Shown here: positions 1 through 6,791 of the stretch, one piece after another
Position numbering within the stretch: position 1 is the first letter of the stretch
How the letters are laid out: every line of letters begins with the position of its first letter
Source: Streptomyces carpinensis
GTDB taxonomy: Bacteria; Actinomycetota; Actinomycetes; Streptomycetales; Streptomycetaceae
Reading direction: 5' to 3'
DNA length: 40,302 nucleotides
Assembly (NCBI RefSeq): GCF_002154505.1
Contig: NZ_MUBM01000148.1
Coordinates: forward strand, 1-40,302
Translations under genes and position numbers: made by a program
Notes under the pieces: generated by a model
Told to the model about the DNA's origin: nothing
What the model saw: only the letters and a program-made list of their open reading frames with translations
Database searches by the model: none

Positions 1-225
1 CAGGTCGGCCAGACCGGCAAGTCCGTCTCGCCGCAGCTGTACATCGCCAACGGCATCTCCGGAGCGATCCAGCACCGGGCCGGCATGCAGACCTCCAAGA
101 CGATCGTCGCGGTCAACAAGGACCCCGAGGCCCCGATCTTCGACCTGGTCGACTACGGCGTCGTCGGCGACCTGTTCGACGTCGTCCCCCAGCTCACCGA
201 GGAGATCAAGACCCGCAAGGGCTGA
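1..225 (+). CDS. etfA: Electron transfer flavoprotein subunit alpha, C-terminal part
   Basis: The window opens inside this gene; 74 codons and a TGA stop remain. EtfA binds FAD and, with EtfB, passes electrons from acyl-CoA and related dehydrogenases to the respiratory chain. The visible part is the conserved FAD-binding C-terminus: G-Q-T-G-K-S-V-S-P near the first residues, then Y-I-A-N-G-I-S-G-A-I-Q-H, then V-A-V-N-K-D-P-E-A-P-I-F and the closing Y-G-V-V-G-D-L segment. All of these are hallmarks of the family. The 5' part and presumably etfB lie upstream of the window. A strong hairpin follows 33 bp after the stop, so the transcript probably ends before the next gene. Identification is confident. 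Confidence 0.95.
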   Translation, partial: QVGQTGKSVSPQLYIANGISGAIQHRAGMQTSKTIVAVNKDPEAPIFDLVDYGVVGDLFDVVPQLTEEIKTRKG

Positions 226-258
226 GTCCAGTCCGCCGGCTCGGACCCGAGTCACCAC

Positions 259-294
259 GAGGCCCCCGTGACCCCCGCTGGTCACGGGGGCCTC
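259..294 (+). terminator. Rho-independent-type terminator after etfA
   Basis: A perfect 15-bp stem (arms 259-273 and 280-294) closes a 6-nt loop. There is no T-run, which is usual for Streptomyces terminators. It lies just after the etfA stop and ahead of the promoter of the next gene. Confidence 0.85.
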
Positions 295-345
295 GGCCTG
301 TCCGGTTGTCCTCGGGCCGCCTATGGCTCAGGCTGCGGACAGGTG

Positions 346-374
346 TTGACCCACGGAAGATCCATGGATAACTT
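346..374 (+). promoter_or_regulatory. Sigma-70-type promoter of the aldolase/lyase-like gene
   Basis: TTGACC at 346-351 and TAACTT at 369-374 are separated by exactly 17 bp, matching the vegetative (HrdB) consensus well. The expected start of transcription is near 381, just ahead of the palindrome at 393-407 and the ribosome binding site AGGAGG at 411-416. Seen by eye only; no mapping data. Confidence 0.6.
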
Positions 375-392
375 CGCTCTACGGATTGTTGA

Positions 393-407
393 TTCCGCAC
401 AGCGGAA
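393..407. promoter_or_regulatory. Perfect palindromic operator TTCCGC-ACA-GCGGAA
   Basis: A 6+3+6 perfect inverted repeat lies about 12 nt downstream of the predicted transcription start and 3 nt before AGGAGG, the classic position for a repressor road-block. From memory, IclR-family regulators of allantoin/glyoxylate metabolism in Streptomyces (AllR) recognise this kind of sequence. That assignment is recalled, not tested. Confidence 0.65.
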
Positions 408-424
408 AACAGGAGGATGTGGGA

Positions 425-1729
425 ATGGGTCAGGGCCAGCAGGAGCAGGTGGCGACGAGCCTCGCGGGCGCCGTCAGCGAGGAGATCAGTGCCTCCCTCG
501 CGCCGGTCGACGCCGAGCTGGAGCGCCGCTACCCGGGCGACCCGGGCACCCGGCAGCCCGTCCACACCGTCTACGTGCCCGGTGACGTCTTCGCCGCCGA
601 CACCATCCGCTCCTGGGGCGACCAGGCCCTCGCCGCGCTCGACGAACACGCCCCGGACGCCGCCTCCTTCGCCGAGGTCCTGGGGCTGAGCGACGAACTC
701 GCGGAGCCGGTCTACTCCCGCGTCCGCGCCAAGCTGGAACGCGAGCCGATCGAGGACCTGCGCATCGACTTCGAGGACGGCTACGGGCCCCGCCCCGACG
801 CCGAGGAGGACCAGGCAGCCGCCCGCGCGGCCCGGCTGGTCGCCGAGGCGTACGCGAAGGGCACCGCCGCGCCCTACATGGGCATCCGTATGAAGTGCAT
901 GGAGGCCCCGGTGCGCGACCGGGGCATCCGCACCCTGGACGTTTTTCTCACCGGACTGATGGAGGCCGGCGGCCTGCCCGGCGGGCTGGTCCTGACGCTG
1001 CCGAAGGTGACGTACCCCGAGCAGGTCACCGCGATGGTGCGGCTCCTGGAGGCCTTCGAGAAGGCTCACGGGCTTCAGCCGGGGCGCCTCGGATTCGAGA
1101 TCCAGATCGAGACCAGCCAGTCCATCCTCGCCGCCGACGGCACCGCCACCGTCGCCCGCATGATCCAGGCCTCCGAGGGCCGGGCCACGGGCCTGCACTA
1201 CGGCACCTTCGACTACAGCGCCTGCCTCGGCGTCTCCGCCGCCTACCAGGCCAGCGACCACCCGGCCGCCGACCACGCCAAGGCCGTCATGCAGGTCGCC
1301 GCGGCCGGCACGGGGGTGCGGGTCTCGGACGGCTCCACCAACGTCCTGCCGGTCGGCCCGACCGAGAAGGTGCACGACGCCTGGCGGCTCCACTACGCCC
1401 TCACCCGCCGCGCCCTGGCCCGCGCCTACTACCAGGGCTGGGACATGCACCCCGGCCACATCCCCACGCGGTACGCGGCCGTGTTCGCCTTCTACCGCGA
1501 GGGCTTCGAGCAGGCGGCCGCCCGCCTCTCCCGCTACGTCAACCGCGCAGGCGGCGACGTGATGGACGAGCCCGCCACCGCCAAGGCGCTCAGCGGCTAC
1601 CTGCTGCGCGGCCTGGACTGCGGCGCCCTCGACGTCGCCGAGGTGGCCCGCCTCACCGGCCTGACCCGGGCCGACCTGGAGGGCTTCGCCGCCCCGCGCC
1701 GCGGCGACCTCACGGCCTCCGCCCAGTAG
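425..1729 (+). CDS. HpcH/HpaI aldolase/citrate-lyase-like protein (DUF6986-type)
   Basis: A 434-residue soluble protein. AGGAGG at 411-416 fits the ATG at 425 (8-nt spacing) and not the ATG at 386, which would put the operator inside the coding region. The sequence resembles the TIM-barrel citrate-lyase-beta/HpcH-HpaI/malate-synthase superfamily. D-L-R-I-D-F-E-D-G-Y-G (about residue 112) and G-F-E-I-Q-I-E-T-S-Q (about 223) supply acidic residues in the positions expected for Mg2+ binding. I recall this family as DUF6986. The reaction is not known to me; C-C bond cleavage or formation on a glyoxylate- or acyl-CoA-type substrate is inferred from the fold. The operator directly upstream suggests induction by purine/allantoin or glyoxylate metabolism. 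The gene is monocistronic, between two hairpins. Confidence 0.8.
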   Translation: MGQGQQEQVATSLAGAVSEEISASLAPVDAELERRYPGDPGTRQPVHTVYVPGDVFAADTIRSWGDQALAALDEHAPDAASFAEVLGLSDELAEPVYSRVRAKLEREPIEDLRIDFEDGYGPRPDAEEDQAAARAARLVAEAYAKGTAAPYMGIRMKCMEAPVRDRGIRTLDVFLTGLMEAGGLPGGLVLTLPKVTYPEQVTAMVRLLEAFEKAHGLQPGRLGFEIQIETSQSILAADGTATVARMIQASEGRATGLHYGTFDYSACLGVSAAYQASDHPAADHAKAVMQVAAAGTGVRVSDGSTNVLPVGPTEKVHDAWRLHYALTRRALARAYYQGWDMHPGHIPTRYAAVFAFYREGFEQAAARLSRYVNRAGGDVMDEPATAKALSGYLLRGLDCGALDVAEVARLTGLTRADLEGFAAPRRGDLTASAQ

Positions 1730-1735
1730 TTCGGG

Positions 1736-1774
1736 GCGGACGCCGTCCGTGTCGTGCGATACGGCGGCGTCCGC
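1736..1774. terminator. Bidirectional terminator between convergent genes
   Basis: Arms 1736-1745 and 1765-1774 form a perfect 10-bp stem (GCGGACGCCG and its complement), extended by 4 bp after a one-base bulge. It fills the whole gap between the plus-strand aldolase-like gene and the minus-strand LacI regulator and can serve both. Confidence 0.75.
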
Positions 1775-2848
1775 TCAGTCCGAGGGCGGCAGCTCCCCCG
1801 AGCCCCGCGTGACCAGCCGGGTCGGCAACTCGATGCGCTCGGGGGTGAGATGAGTGCCGTCCAACTGGCGGAAGAGGCGCTCGGCGGCGGTGCGCCCGAG
1901 GGCCGCCGCGTCCTGGGCGACGACCGTGACGCCCGGCTGGAGCAGGTCCGCCAGTTCGATGTCGTCGAAGCCGACGAGGGCGACCTGACGGGACAGCCCG
2001 GCCAGGACGCGGATCACCGTGACCGTCACCCGGTTGTTGCCCGCGAAGACGGCGGTGACCGGCTCAGGCCCGGTCAGCATCGCCTCGGCGGCCCGGCGCA
2101 CCCGCTCCGGATCGGTGACGCCCAGCGACATCCAGGAGTCCGCCACGGCTATACCCGCGTCCTCCATCGCCGCCCGGTAGCCGCGAAGGCGCTCGGCGGC
2201 GGTGTGGATCCGGGGCATGTCGCCGATGAAGCCGATCCTGCGGTGGCCGTGCGCGATCAGGTGCGCCACGCCGTCACGGGCGCCGCCGAAGTTGTCCGAG
2301 AGCACCACGTCGGCCTCGATGCGCCCCGCCGGGCGGTCCACGAACACGGTCGCCACGCCCGCCCTGATCTCCGGCTCCAGATACCGGTGGTCGTCCCCGG
2401 CCGGGATCACCACCAGCCCGTCCACCCGCCGCGCGCACAGCGCCAGCGCCAGCTCCTGCTCGCGGTCCGGGTCCTCCGCGCTGGAGCCGTTGATCAGCAG
2501 GGCCCCGTGCGCCCGGGCCACCTCCTCGACCGCGCGGCTGAGCGGCCCGTAGAAGGGGTCGGCGAGGTCCTCCAGGATCAGGCCTATGCTCGCGGTCCGG
2601 CCCTTGCGCAGCACTCGTGCGCTGTCGTTGCGGCGGAAGCCGAGCGCCTCGATGGCCTCCTGGACGCGCCGCTCCGTGTCCGGGGTGACTCCGGGCTCGC
2701 CGTTGACCACCCGGGAGACGGTCTTCAGGCCCACGCCGGCCCGGGCCGCCACGTCCTTCATCGTCGGACGGTTGCCGTAGCGGGTCCCGGAGGTGCGGTC
2801 CCGGAGGCGGTCGGCCGGGCGGTCTGCTCGGGGGGCGGTCTCTGGCAC
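1775..2848 (-). CDS. LacI-family transcriptional regulator
   Basis: The N-terminal helix-turn-helix (T-M-K-D-V-A-A-R-A-G-V, about residues 29-50, ending V-S-R-V-V-N-G) is followed by the periplasmic-binding-protein-like effector domain (I-G-L-I-L-E-D-L-A-D-P-F-Y, later V-G-F-D-D-I-E-L-A). The frame stays open to 3013, but the HTH position and a GGACAGGAC stretch upstream favour the GTG at 2848 (357 aa). A start further upstream cannot be excluded. It is transcribed divergently from a ROK sugar kinase, and a perfect CG-centred palindrome lies between them at 2933-2944. Repression of both genes, relieved by a sugar, is the obvious reading. The GH27 alpha-galactosidase two genes away makes an alpha-galactoside a plausible effector (inference). 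Confidence 0.9.
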   Translation of the reverse strand: MPETAPRADRPADRLRDRTSGTRYGNRPTMKDVAARAGVGLKTVSRVVNGEPGVTPDTERRVQEAIEALGFRRNDSARVLRKGRTASIGLILEDLADPFYGPLSRAVEEVARAHGALLINGSSAEDPDREQELALALCARRVDGLVVIPAGDDHRYLEPEIRAGVATVFVDRPAGRIEADVVLSDNFGGARDGVAHLIAHGHRRIGFIGDMPRIHTAAERLRGYRAAMEDAGIAVADSWMSLGVTDPERVRRAAEAMLTGPEPVTAVFAGNNRVTVTVIRVLAGLSRQVALVGFDDIELADLLQPGVTVVAQDAAALGRTAAERLFRQLDGTHLTPERIELPTRLVTRGSGELPPSD

Positions 2849-2932
2849 GATGCGGCGTCCTGTCCTGTCGTCCACGGGGGTGGTTGGTTCTCTGACATGC
2901 GTATGAGGATGTGGCGTCGAGCATAGAACCTG

Positions 2933-2944
2933 GACAACGTTGTC
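2933..2944. promoter_or_regulatory. LacI-type operator GACAACGTTGTC
   Basis: A perfect 12-bp palindrome with a central CG, the usual form of LacI/GalR-family operators. It lies 85 bp upstream of the regulator start and 110 bp upstream of the divergent ROK kinase, so one bound dimer could control both. Confidence 0.7.
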
Positions 2945-3053
2945 ATGCGCGCGAGAGACTGTCCATCGCATACTCCGGCCTGCGTTCCCACCGTGAGACC
3001 GGGCTGCGCTCACCTCTTGGTTCCTTCATGGTTGACGGGGAGATCTGACTCTG

Positions 3054-4007
3054 ATGCACACCGACCTCGTGGCGGCGCTCGACATCGGCGGCACCAAGAT
3101 TGCCGGAGCGCTGGTGGACGGCCACGGCAGCATCCTGGTGCGCGCGCAGCGCGCCACGCCCGCGCAGGAGGACGGTGACACCGTGATGCGGGCCGTGGAG
3201 GACGTGCTCGGGGATCTGGCCGCGACGCCGCTGTGGAGCAGGGCCACGGCCCTCGGCATCGGCAGCGCGGGCCCGGTGGACGCCTCCGCCGGCACCGTCA
3301 GCCCCGTCAACGTGCCGGGCTGGCGCGACTACCCGCTCGTGGAGCGGGCCCGGGCCGCGGCCGGGGGGCTGCCCGTGGAGCTGATCGGTGACGGCGTGGC
3401 GATCACGGCGGCCGAACACTGGCAGGGCGCGGCCCGAGGCCACGACAACGCGCTGTGCATGGTGGTGTCCACCGGTGTGGGTGGCGGCCTGGTCCTGGGC
3501 GGCCGGCTGCATCCCGGACCGACGGGCAATGCGGGCCACATCGGCCACATCAGCGTCGACCTGGACGGGGATCCGTGCCCGTGCGGCTCGCGCGGCTGTG
3601 TGGAGCGCATCGCGAGCGGCCCGAACATCGCCCGCCGGGCGCTCGAGGACGGCTGGCGGCCGGGGCCCGACGGTGACACCTCGGCCGCCGCGGTGGCCGA
3701 GGCCGCACGCTCCGGGGACCCGGTGGCGGTGGCCTCCTTCGAACGTGCCGCGCGCGCCCTGGCCGCCGGCGTCGCCGCGACCGCGACGCTCGTCGAGATC
3801 GACATCGCGGTGATCGGCGGGGGAGTGGGCAAGGCGGGGGACGTGCTTTTCGCCCCTCTGCGCAAGGCCCTGACCGACTACGCGACCCTCTCCTTCGTCC
3901 GGCGCCTGACGGTCGTCCCGGCCCGCATGGGCACGGACGCCGGCCTGGTGGGGGCCGCCGCGGCGGCCCTGGAGGCCCGGGCGAACGCGACGGCCGCCGG
4001 CGTCTGA
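3054..4007 (+). CDS. ROK-family sugar kinase (glucokinase-like)
   Basis: A 317-aa cytoplasmic kinase that phosphorylates a hexose or N-acetylhexosamine with ATP. The ATP-phosphate motif D-I-G-G-T-K is at residues 10-15, the catalytic Asp is probably D113 in L-I-G-D-G, and the ROK zinc site is G-H-I-G-H (161-165) with C-P-C-G-S-R-G-C (C175, C177, C182). It has no N-terminal DNA-binding domain, so it is an enzyme and not a ROK repressor. ATG 3054 has GGGGAG about 11 nt upstream. It is divergent from the LacI regulator and convergent with the alpha-galactosidase, fitting a small sugar-use locus in which galactosidase releases a sugar and this enzyme phosphorylates it. The substrate cannot be read from sequence. 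Confidence 0.9.
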   Translation: MHTDLVAALDIGGTKIAGALVDGHGSILVRAQRATPAQEDGDTVMRAVEDVLGDLAATPLWSRATALGIGSAGPVDASAGTVSPVNVPGWRDYPLVERARAAAGGLPVELIGDGVAITAAEHWQGAARGHDNALCMVVSTGVGGGLVLGGRLHPGPTGNAGHIGHISVDLDGDPCPCGSRGCVERIASGPNIARRALEDGWRPGPDGDTSAAAVAEAARSGDPVAVASFERAARALAAGVAATATLVEIDIAVIGGGVGKAGDVLFAPLRKALTDYATLSFVRRLTVVPARMGTDAGLVGAAAAALEARANATAAGV

Positions 4008-4013
4008 CGCCAG

Positions 4014-4053
4014 GGCGCGGGGCCCCGCCCTCGTCAGGCAGGGCCCCGGCGCC
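4014..4053 (+). terminator. Terminator of the ROK kinase gene
   Basis: Arms 4014-4025 and 4041-4053 pair over 12 bp with a single bulged C. It starts 7 bp after the kinase stop. Confidence 0.7.
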
Positions 4054-4101
4054 GGTGGAAGTCGCCCGGCGCTGACGGGCGCAGTGGGTGCCGTGCTCCG
4101 C

Positions 4102-4123
4102 GGCCGGGCTCCCGGGCCCGGCC
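4102..4123. terminator. Second hairpin in the convergent gap
   Basis: GGCCGGGC (4102-4109) and GCCCGGCC (4116-4123) form an 8-bp perfect stem with a 6-nt loop, 54 bp beyond the alpha-galactosidase stop. It may terminate the minus-strand transcript. The tract is very GC-rich, so chance pairing is possible. Confidence 0.45.
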
Positions 4124-4176
4124 GCTTGCCGCGGAGGCGCCGCCGGCGTCGGCCGAACGGGCCTCCACGTTCCGTT

Positions 4177-6219
4177 TCAGCAGGTCAGGCGTGCGTCCGC
4201 CCAGTCCGCGTGGTCGGAGTCGATGCCGTCACCGCCGTCGGTGACGACGAGCCGGACCACCTGCGCGCCGGTGACGTCCGCCGTGATCGGCTGGGCCGGC
4301 ATGGCGTTGGTGAGGACACCGGTCGAGGCGGTCTTGGTGCCGTCCGCCCAGATCTCGAAGGCGACGGTGCCCTTGGCGCCCTTCTCGTCGTCCACCCCGA
4401 CGTCCGCGGTGACCTTGGTGCACGCCCCGCCGGTGTAGTACTCCACGGCGCTCTCGGCATGGACACCGAGTCCCTTGGTGTACACCACGCCGCCGAGGGT
4501 GATCGGATGGCCGTCGCCCGCGGCGCTCTCGCCGTTGCTGGTGTCGCGCTCCACGGGACCGTAGCCGTTGGTGGCCGACAGCCAGGGAAGGTCACCGAGG
4601 TAGGAGGTACCGGCGGGCGGCGGCACCACCACGGACGCACCGAGCGGCAGTGTGCTGTCGACGCGTTCGCCGGTCGGGGAGTGGTGACTCGCCTTCAGCG
4701 TCAGGTCGTACGAGCCCGTGGGCGTGCCGGGCGGCGCCGTGACCGTCCACTCGGTGCGCAGCGCCTCGCCGGTCGGGACGGCGGGGGCGCTGGTCGGCGA
4801 CTGGGCCCGCACCGTCCAGCCCTCCGGGCCGCTCAGCGACACGGTGACGCGGTTGGCCGGTGTCCGGCCCAGATCGGTCACCGTGGTCGTCAGCGTGGCG
4901 GGCTTGCCCGCCTCGATCAATGGACTGCCGCTCAGTCCGAGTTCGACGGCGGGCGGGTACTCGGCCCAGCGTGGGTCCGCGGAGACACGGACGAGGGCGG
5001 TGCCGTGGGCCGGGACGGTGGCCGAGATCGTGCCGGCGGTGTTGTAGCTCCGGTGCTGCCACAGGTCGCGCAGCGTGTAGGCGGAGGCGTCGGGCAGGCC
5101 CACGGCCTGTGCGGTGGTGGCGATGTGCTGCGGGGTGCCGGTCTCGTTGAACAGGGCCACCGCGCGGCTGCCGTCCTTCATCTCCTTGGCGACCACCCAG
5201 CGTCCGCCCCCGGAGGAGACGACGGCGCCCTGCTTGCCCAGCGGGTCCTGGTCGACGGCGATGACCTCCCTGTTGCTCAGGATGTCGAGGGTGGCCGGGG
5301 AGGCCTTGCGCAGGTCCGAGCCGATCAGGAGCGGCGCGGCCATGACCGACCACATCGAGAAGTGCGTGCGGTACTCGGTGTCCGTCATGCCGCCGTTGCC
5401 GACCTCCAGCATGTCCGGGTCGTTCCAGTGCCCGGGTCCGGCGTACGGGGCGAGCGGCAGGTTCTGCTTGAGGATCGACAGCATCGAGCCCCAGCTGTCG
5501 CTGATGTCGCCGGTGGTGCGCCACAGCTGTCCGATGTCCGACGCCCACTCCCAGGGCTTGTTCTGCCCCCACTCGCAGATGCTGTAGACGATGGGCCGGC
5601 CGGTCGCCTTCAGGGCGTCCCTCATGGTGGTGTAGCGCTGCCTGGCGTCCACGCCCTGGTTGTTGCAGTTGTCGTACTTGAGGTAGTCGACGCCCCAGTC
5701 GGCGAACTGCCGGGCGTCGCTGTACTCGTGACCGAGCGCGCCCGGGAAGCCCGCGCTGTTGCAGGTCTTGGTGCCCGCGCTGGTGTAGATGCCGAGCTTG
5801 AGCCCCTTGGCGTGGACGTAGTCGGCGACCGCCTTGATGCCGTGGGGGAAGCGGACCGGGTCCGGGACGAGCAGGCCGTTCGCGTCGCGGGCGGGCAGGG
5901 CCCAGCAGTCGTCGAGGTTGACGTACTGGTATCCGGCGTCCTTCAGGCCCTTGTCGACGAAGAGGTCGGCGATGCCCTTGACCATGGACTCGTTGAACTC
6001 GGCACGGCAGTGCGTGGAGTTCCAGTTGTTGAAGCCCATCGGCGGGGTCATGGCGAGCCCGTCGGCCGGGGTGGGCGTCACCTCCTCCTGCCCGGGCGTG
6101 GCGTTGCCGTGGACGGGGGCCGCGACGGCGGGTGCGGCCAGTCCGGCCGTGCCCAGCAGCCCTGCGGTGAGTGCGCCGAGCACTCTTCGACGGATGGTGC
6201 GCGTGTGCGGGTGGCGCAT
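4177..6219 (-). CDS. Secreted GH27 alpha-galactosidase with NPCBM module
   Basis: A 680-aa exported enzyme that hydrolyses alpha-1,6-linked galactose from oligosaccharides or galactomannan. The ATG at 6219 is chosen because GGAGG lies about 10 nt upstream; the ATG at 6270 has no such site. The signal peptide (R-R-R-V-L-G-A-L, then a hydrophobic run to A-V-A-A) looks Tat-like. GH27 catalytic domain: P-P-M-G-F-N-N-W-N-S (~60), nucleophile D183 in Y-L-K-Y-D-N-C, acid/base D238 in R-T-T-G-D-I-S-D-S-W. A C-terminal beta domain follows, then a NEW3-like domain (~445-530) and an NPCBM domain (~540-680, Y-T-K-G-L-G-V-H-A). Candidate operators sit in the leader at 6259-6270 and 6341-6354. It is close to the LacI/ROK pair but has its own promoter. 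Confidence 0.95.
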   Translation of the reverse strand: MRHPHTRTIRRRVLGALTAGLLGTAGLAAPAVAAPVHGNATPGQEEVTPTPADGLAMTPPMGFNNWNSTHCRAEFNESMVKGIADLFVDKGLKDAGYQYVNLDDCWALPARDANGLLVPDPVRFPHGIKAVADYVHAKGLKLGIYTSAGTKTCNSAGFPGALGHEYSDARQFADWGVDYLKYDNCNNQGVDARQRYTTMRDALKATGRPIVYSICEWGQNKPWEWASDIGQLWRTTGDISDSWGSMLSILKQNLPLAPYAGPGHWNDPDMLEVGNGGMTDTEYRTHFSMWSVMAAPLLIGSDLRKASPATLDILSNREVIAVDQDPLGKQGAVVSSGGGRWVVAKEMKDGSRAVALFNETGTPQHIATTAQAVGLPDASAYTLRDLWQHRSYNTAGTISATVPAHGTALVRVSADPRWAEYPPAVELGLSGSPLIEAGKPATLTTTVTDLGRTPANRVTVSLSGPEGWTVRAQSPTSAPAVPTGEALRTEWTVTAPPGTPTGSYDLTLKASHHSPTGERVDSTLPLGASVVVPPPAGTSYLGDLPWLSATNGYGPVERDTSNGESAAGDGHPITLGGVVYTKGLGVHAESAVEYYTGGACTKVTADVGVDDEKGAKGTVAFEIWADGTKTASTGVLTNAMPAQPITADVTGAQVVRLVVTDGGDGIDSDHADWADARLTC

Positions 6220-6258
6220 CGGGGGCGTTCCTCCGAACTCGCGAAGACGGGATGGCCG

Positions 6259-6270
6259 ATGACGCGTCAT
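6259..6270. promoter_or_regulatory. Perfect palindrome ATGACGCGTCAT in the alpha-galactosidase leader
   Basis: A 12-bp perfect, CG-centred palindrome 39 bp upstream of the alpha-galactosidase start, downstream of the predicted promoter. A partial direct copy (GCGTCATC) follows at once. Position and symmetry suit a LacI-family operator. Confidence 0.5.
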
Positions 6271-6293
6271 GTCCGCGTCATCACTGCGCGTTC

Positions 6294-6354
6294 ACGGTAG
6301 AAGCTGTGGGACTCTGTTGGAAGAGGTCCTACCGGCCTGTTCGAAACCGTTCGA
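6294..6354 (-). promoter_or_regulatory. Possible alpha-galactosidase promoter and upstream palindrome
   Basis: On the minus strand TTCCAA (6317-6322) and TACCGT (6294-6299) are 17 bp apart and could be -35/-10 elements. About 20 bp further upstream, TCGAA-ACCG-TTCGA (6341-6354) forms a second short palindrome. Both are visual calls. Confidence 0.3.
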
Positions 6355-6455
6355 CCGCAGCGTCTCCGGGCAGAACGCCGCCGCGTCCGGTGGGTGGAAG
6401 GCCGTGGCGTGTGCGGGCGCGTGACCTCCGCCGGGTCGGCGCAGTTGAACCGGCC

Positions 6456-6650
6456 ATGAAGAAGCGCAGCATGCTCGCCCTCGCGTCCCTCGCCACCGGC
6501 TTCGTCGTGGCCGCCGTCACCCCCTCGCACGCGGCCGACCGCGACGCGCTCGGTGATCTGAACGTCAAGGACACCGTGGGTACGGTGGACCACCTGGTCA
6601 GCCAGGACAGCCTGGACCTGGACCACGGCGCCCTGGGGCAGAACGGCTGA
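6456..6650 (+). CDS. Small secreted protein (64 aa), unknown function
   Basis: ATG 6456 opens a 64-codon frame. K-K-R at residues 2-4 is followed by a hydrophobic stretch (residues ~6-22) and a clear signal-peptidase site S-H-A/A-D near residue 26. The mature part is only ~38 residues, acidic, without cysteine, with repeated D-L/L-D pairs (L-G-D-L, D-S-L-D-L-D). It is not a chaplin or rodlin by eye and I do not recognise the family. No strong ribosome binding site is visible. It is monocistronic, with a perfect 15-bp terminator 19 bp after the stop, which supports it being a real expressed gene. Confidence 0.65.
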   Translation: MKKRSMLALASLATGFVVAAVTPSHAADRDALGDLNVKDTVGTVDHLVSQDSLDLDHGALGQNG

Positions 6651-6668
6651 GACCGGCTCGGCACGCGC

Positions 6669-6703
6669 GGCGCCGGCGCCCCCGCCGTGGGGGCGCCGGC
6701 GCC
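6669..6703 (+). terminator. Strong terminator after the small secreted protein gene
   Basis: A perfect 15-bp GC stem (6669-6683 with 6689-6703) and the 5-nt loop GCCGT, with no T-tail. Confidence 0.85.
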
Positions 6704-6791
6704 GTGACGCGTCCACGCCCTCAACTGGGGCTGGTTTCCGTGGCAGGGTGAAGCGGGCAAGCCACAGGGGGCCAACAGAAGAGGGGGACCC

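Noticed and set aside
206..1459. Long minus-strand open frame opposite the aldolase/lyase-like gene
   Set aside because: It is antisense to a gene with clear family motifs, Gly/Val/Ala-rich without any recognisable domain; an effect of very high third-position GC.
6219..6270. Upstream ATG (6270) as start of the alpha-galactosidase
   Set aside because: It falls on a palindrome in the leader, has no ribosome binding site, and would put 17 extra residues before a normal signal peptide; GGAGG supports the ATG at 6219.
4084..6300. 738-codon plus-strand open frame opposite the alpha-galactosidase
   Set aside because: Low-complexity R/G/V/A translation and complete overlap with a GH27 gene that has catalytic residues and a signal peptide.
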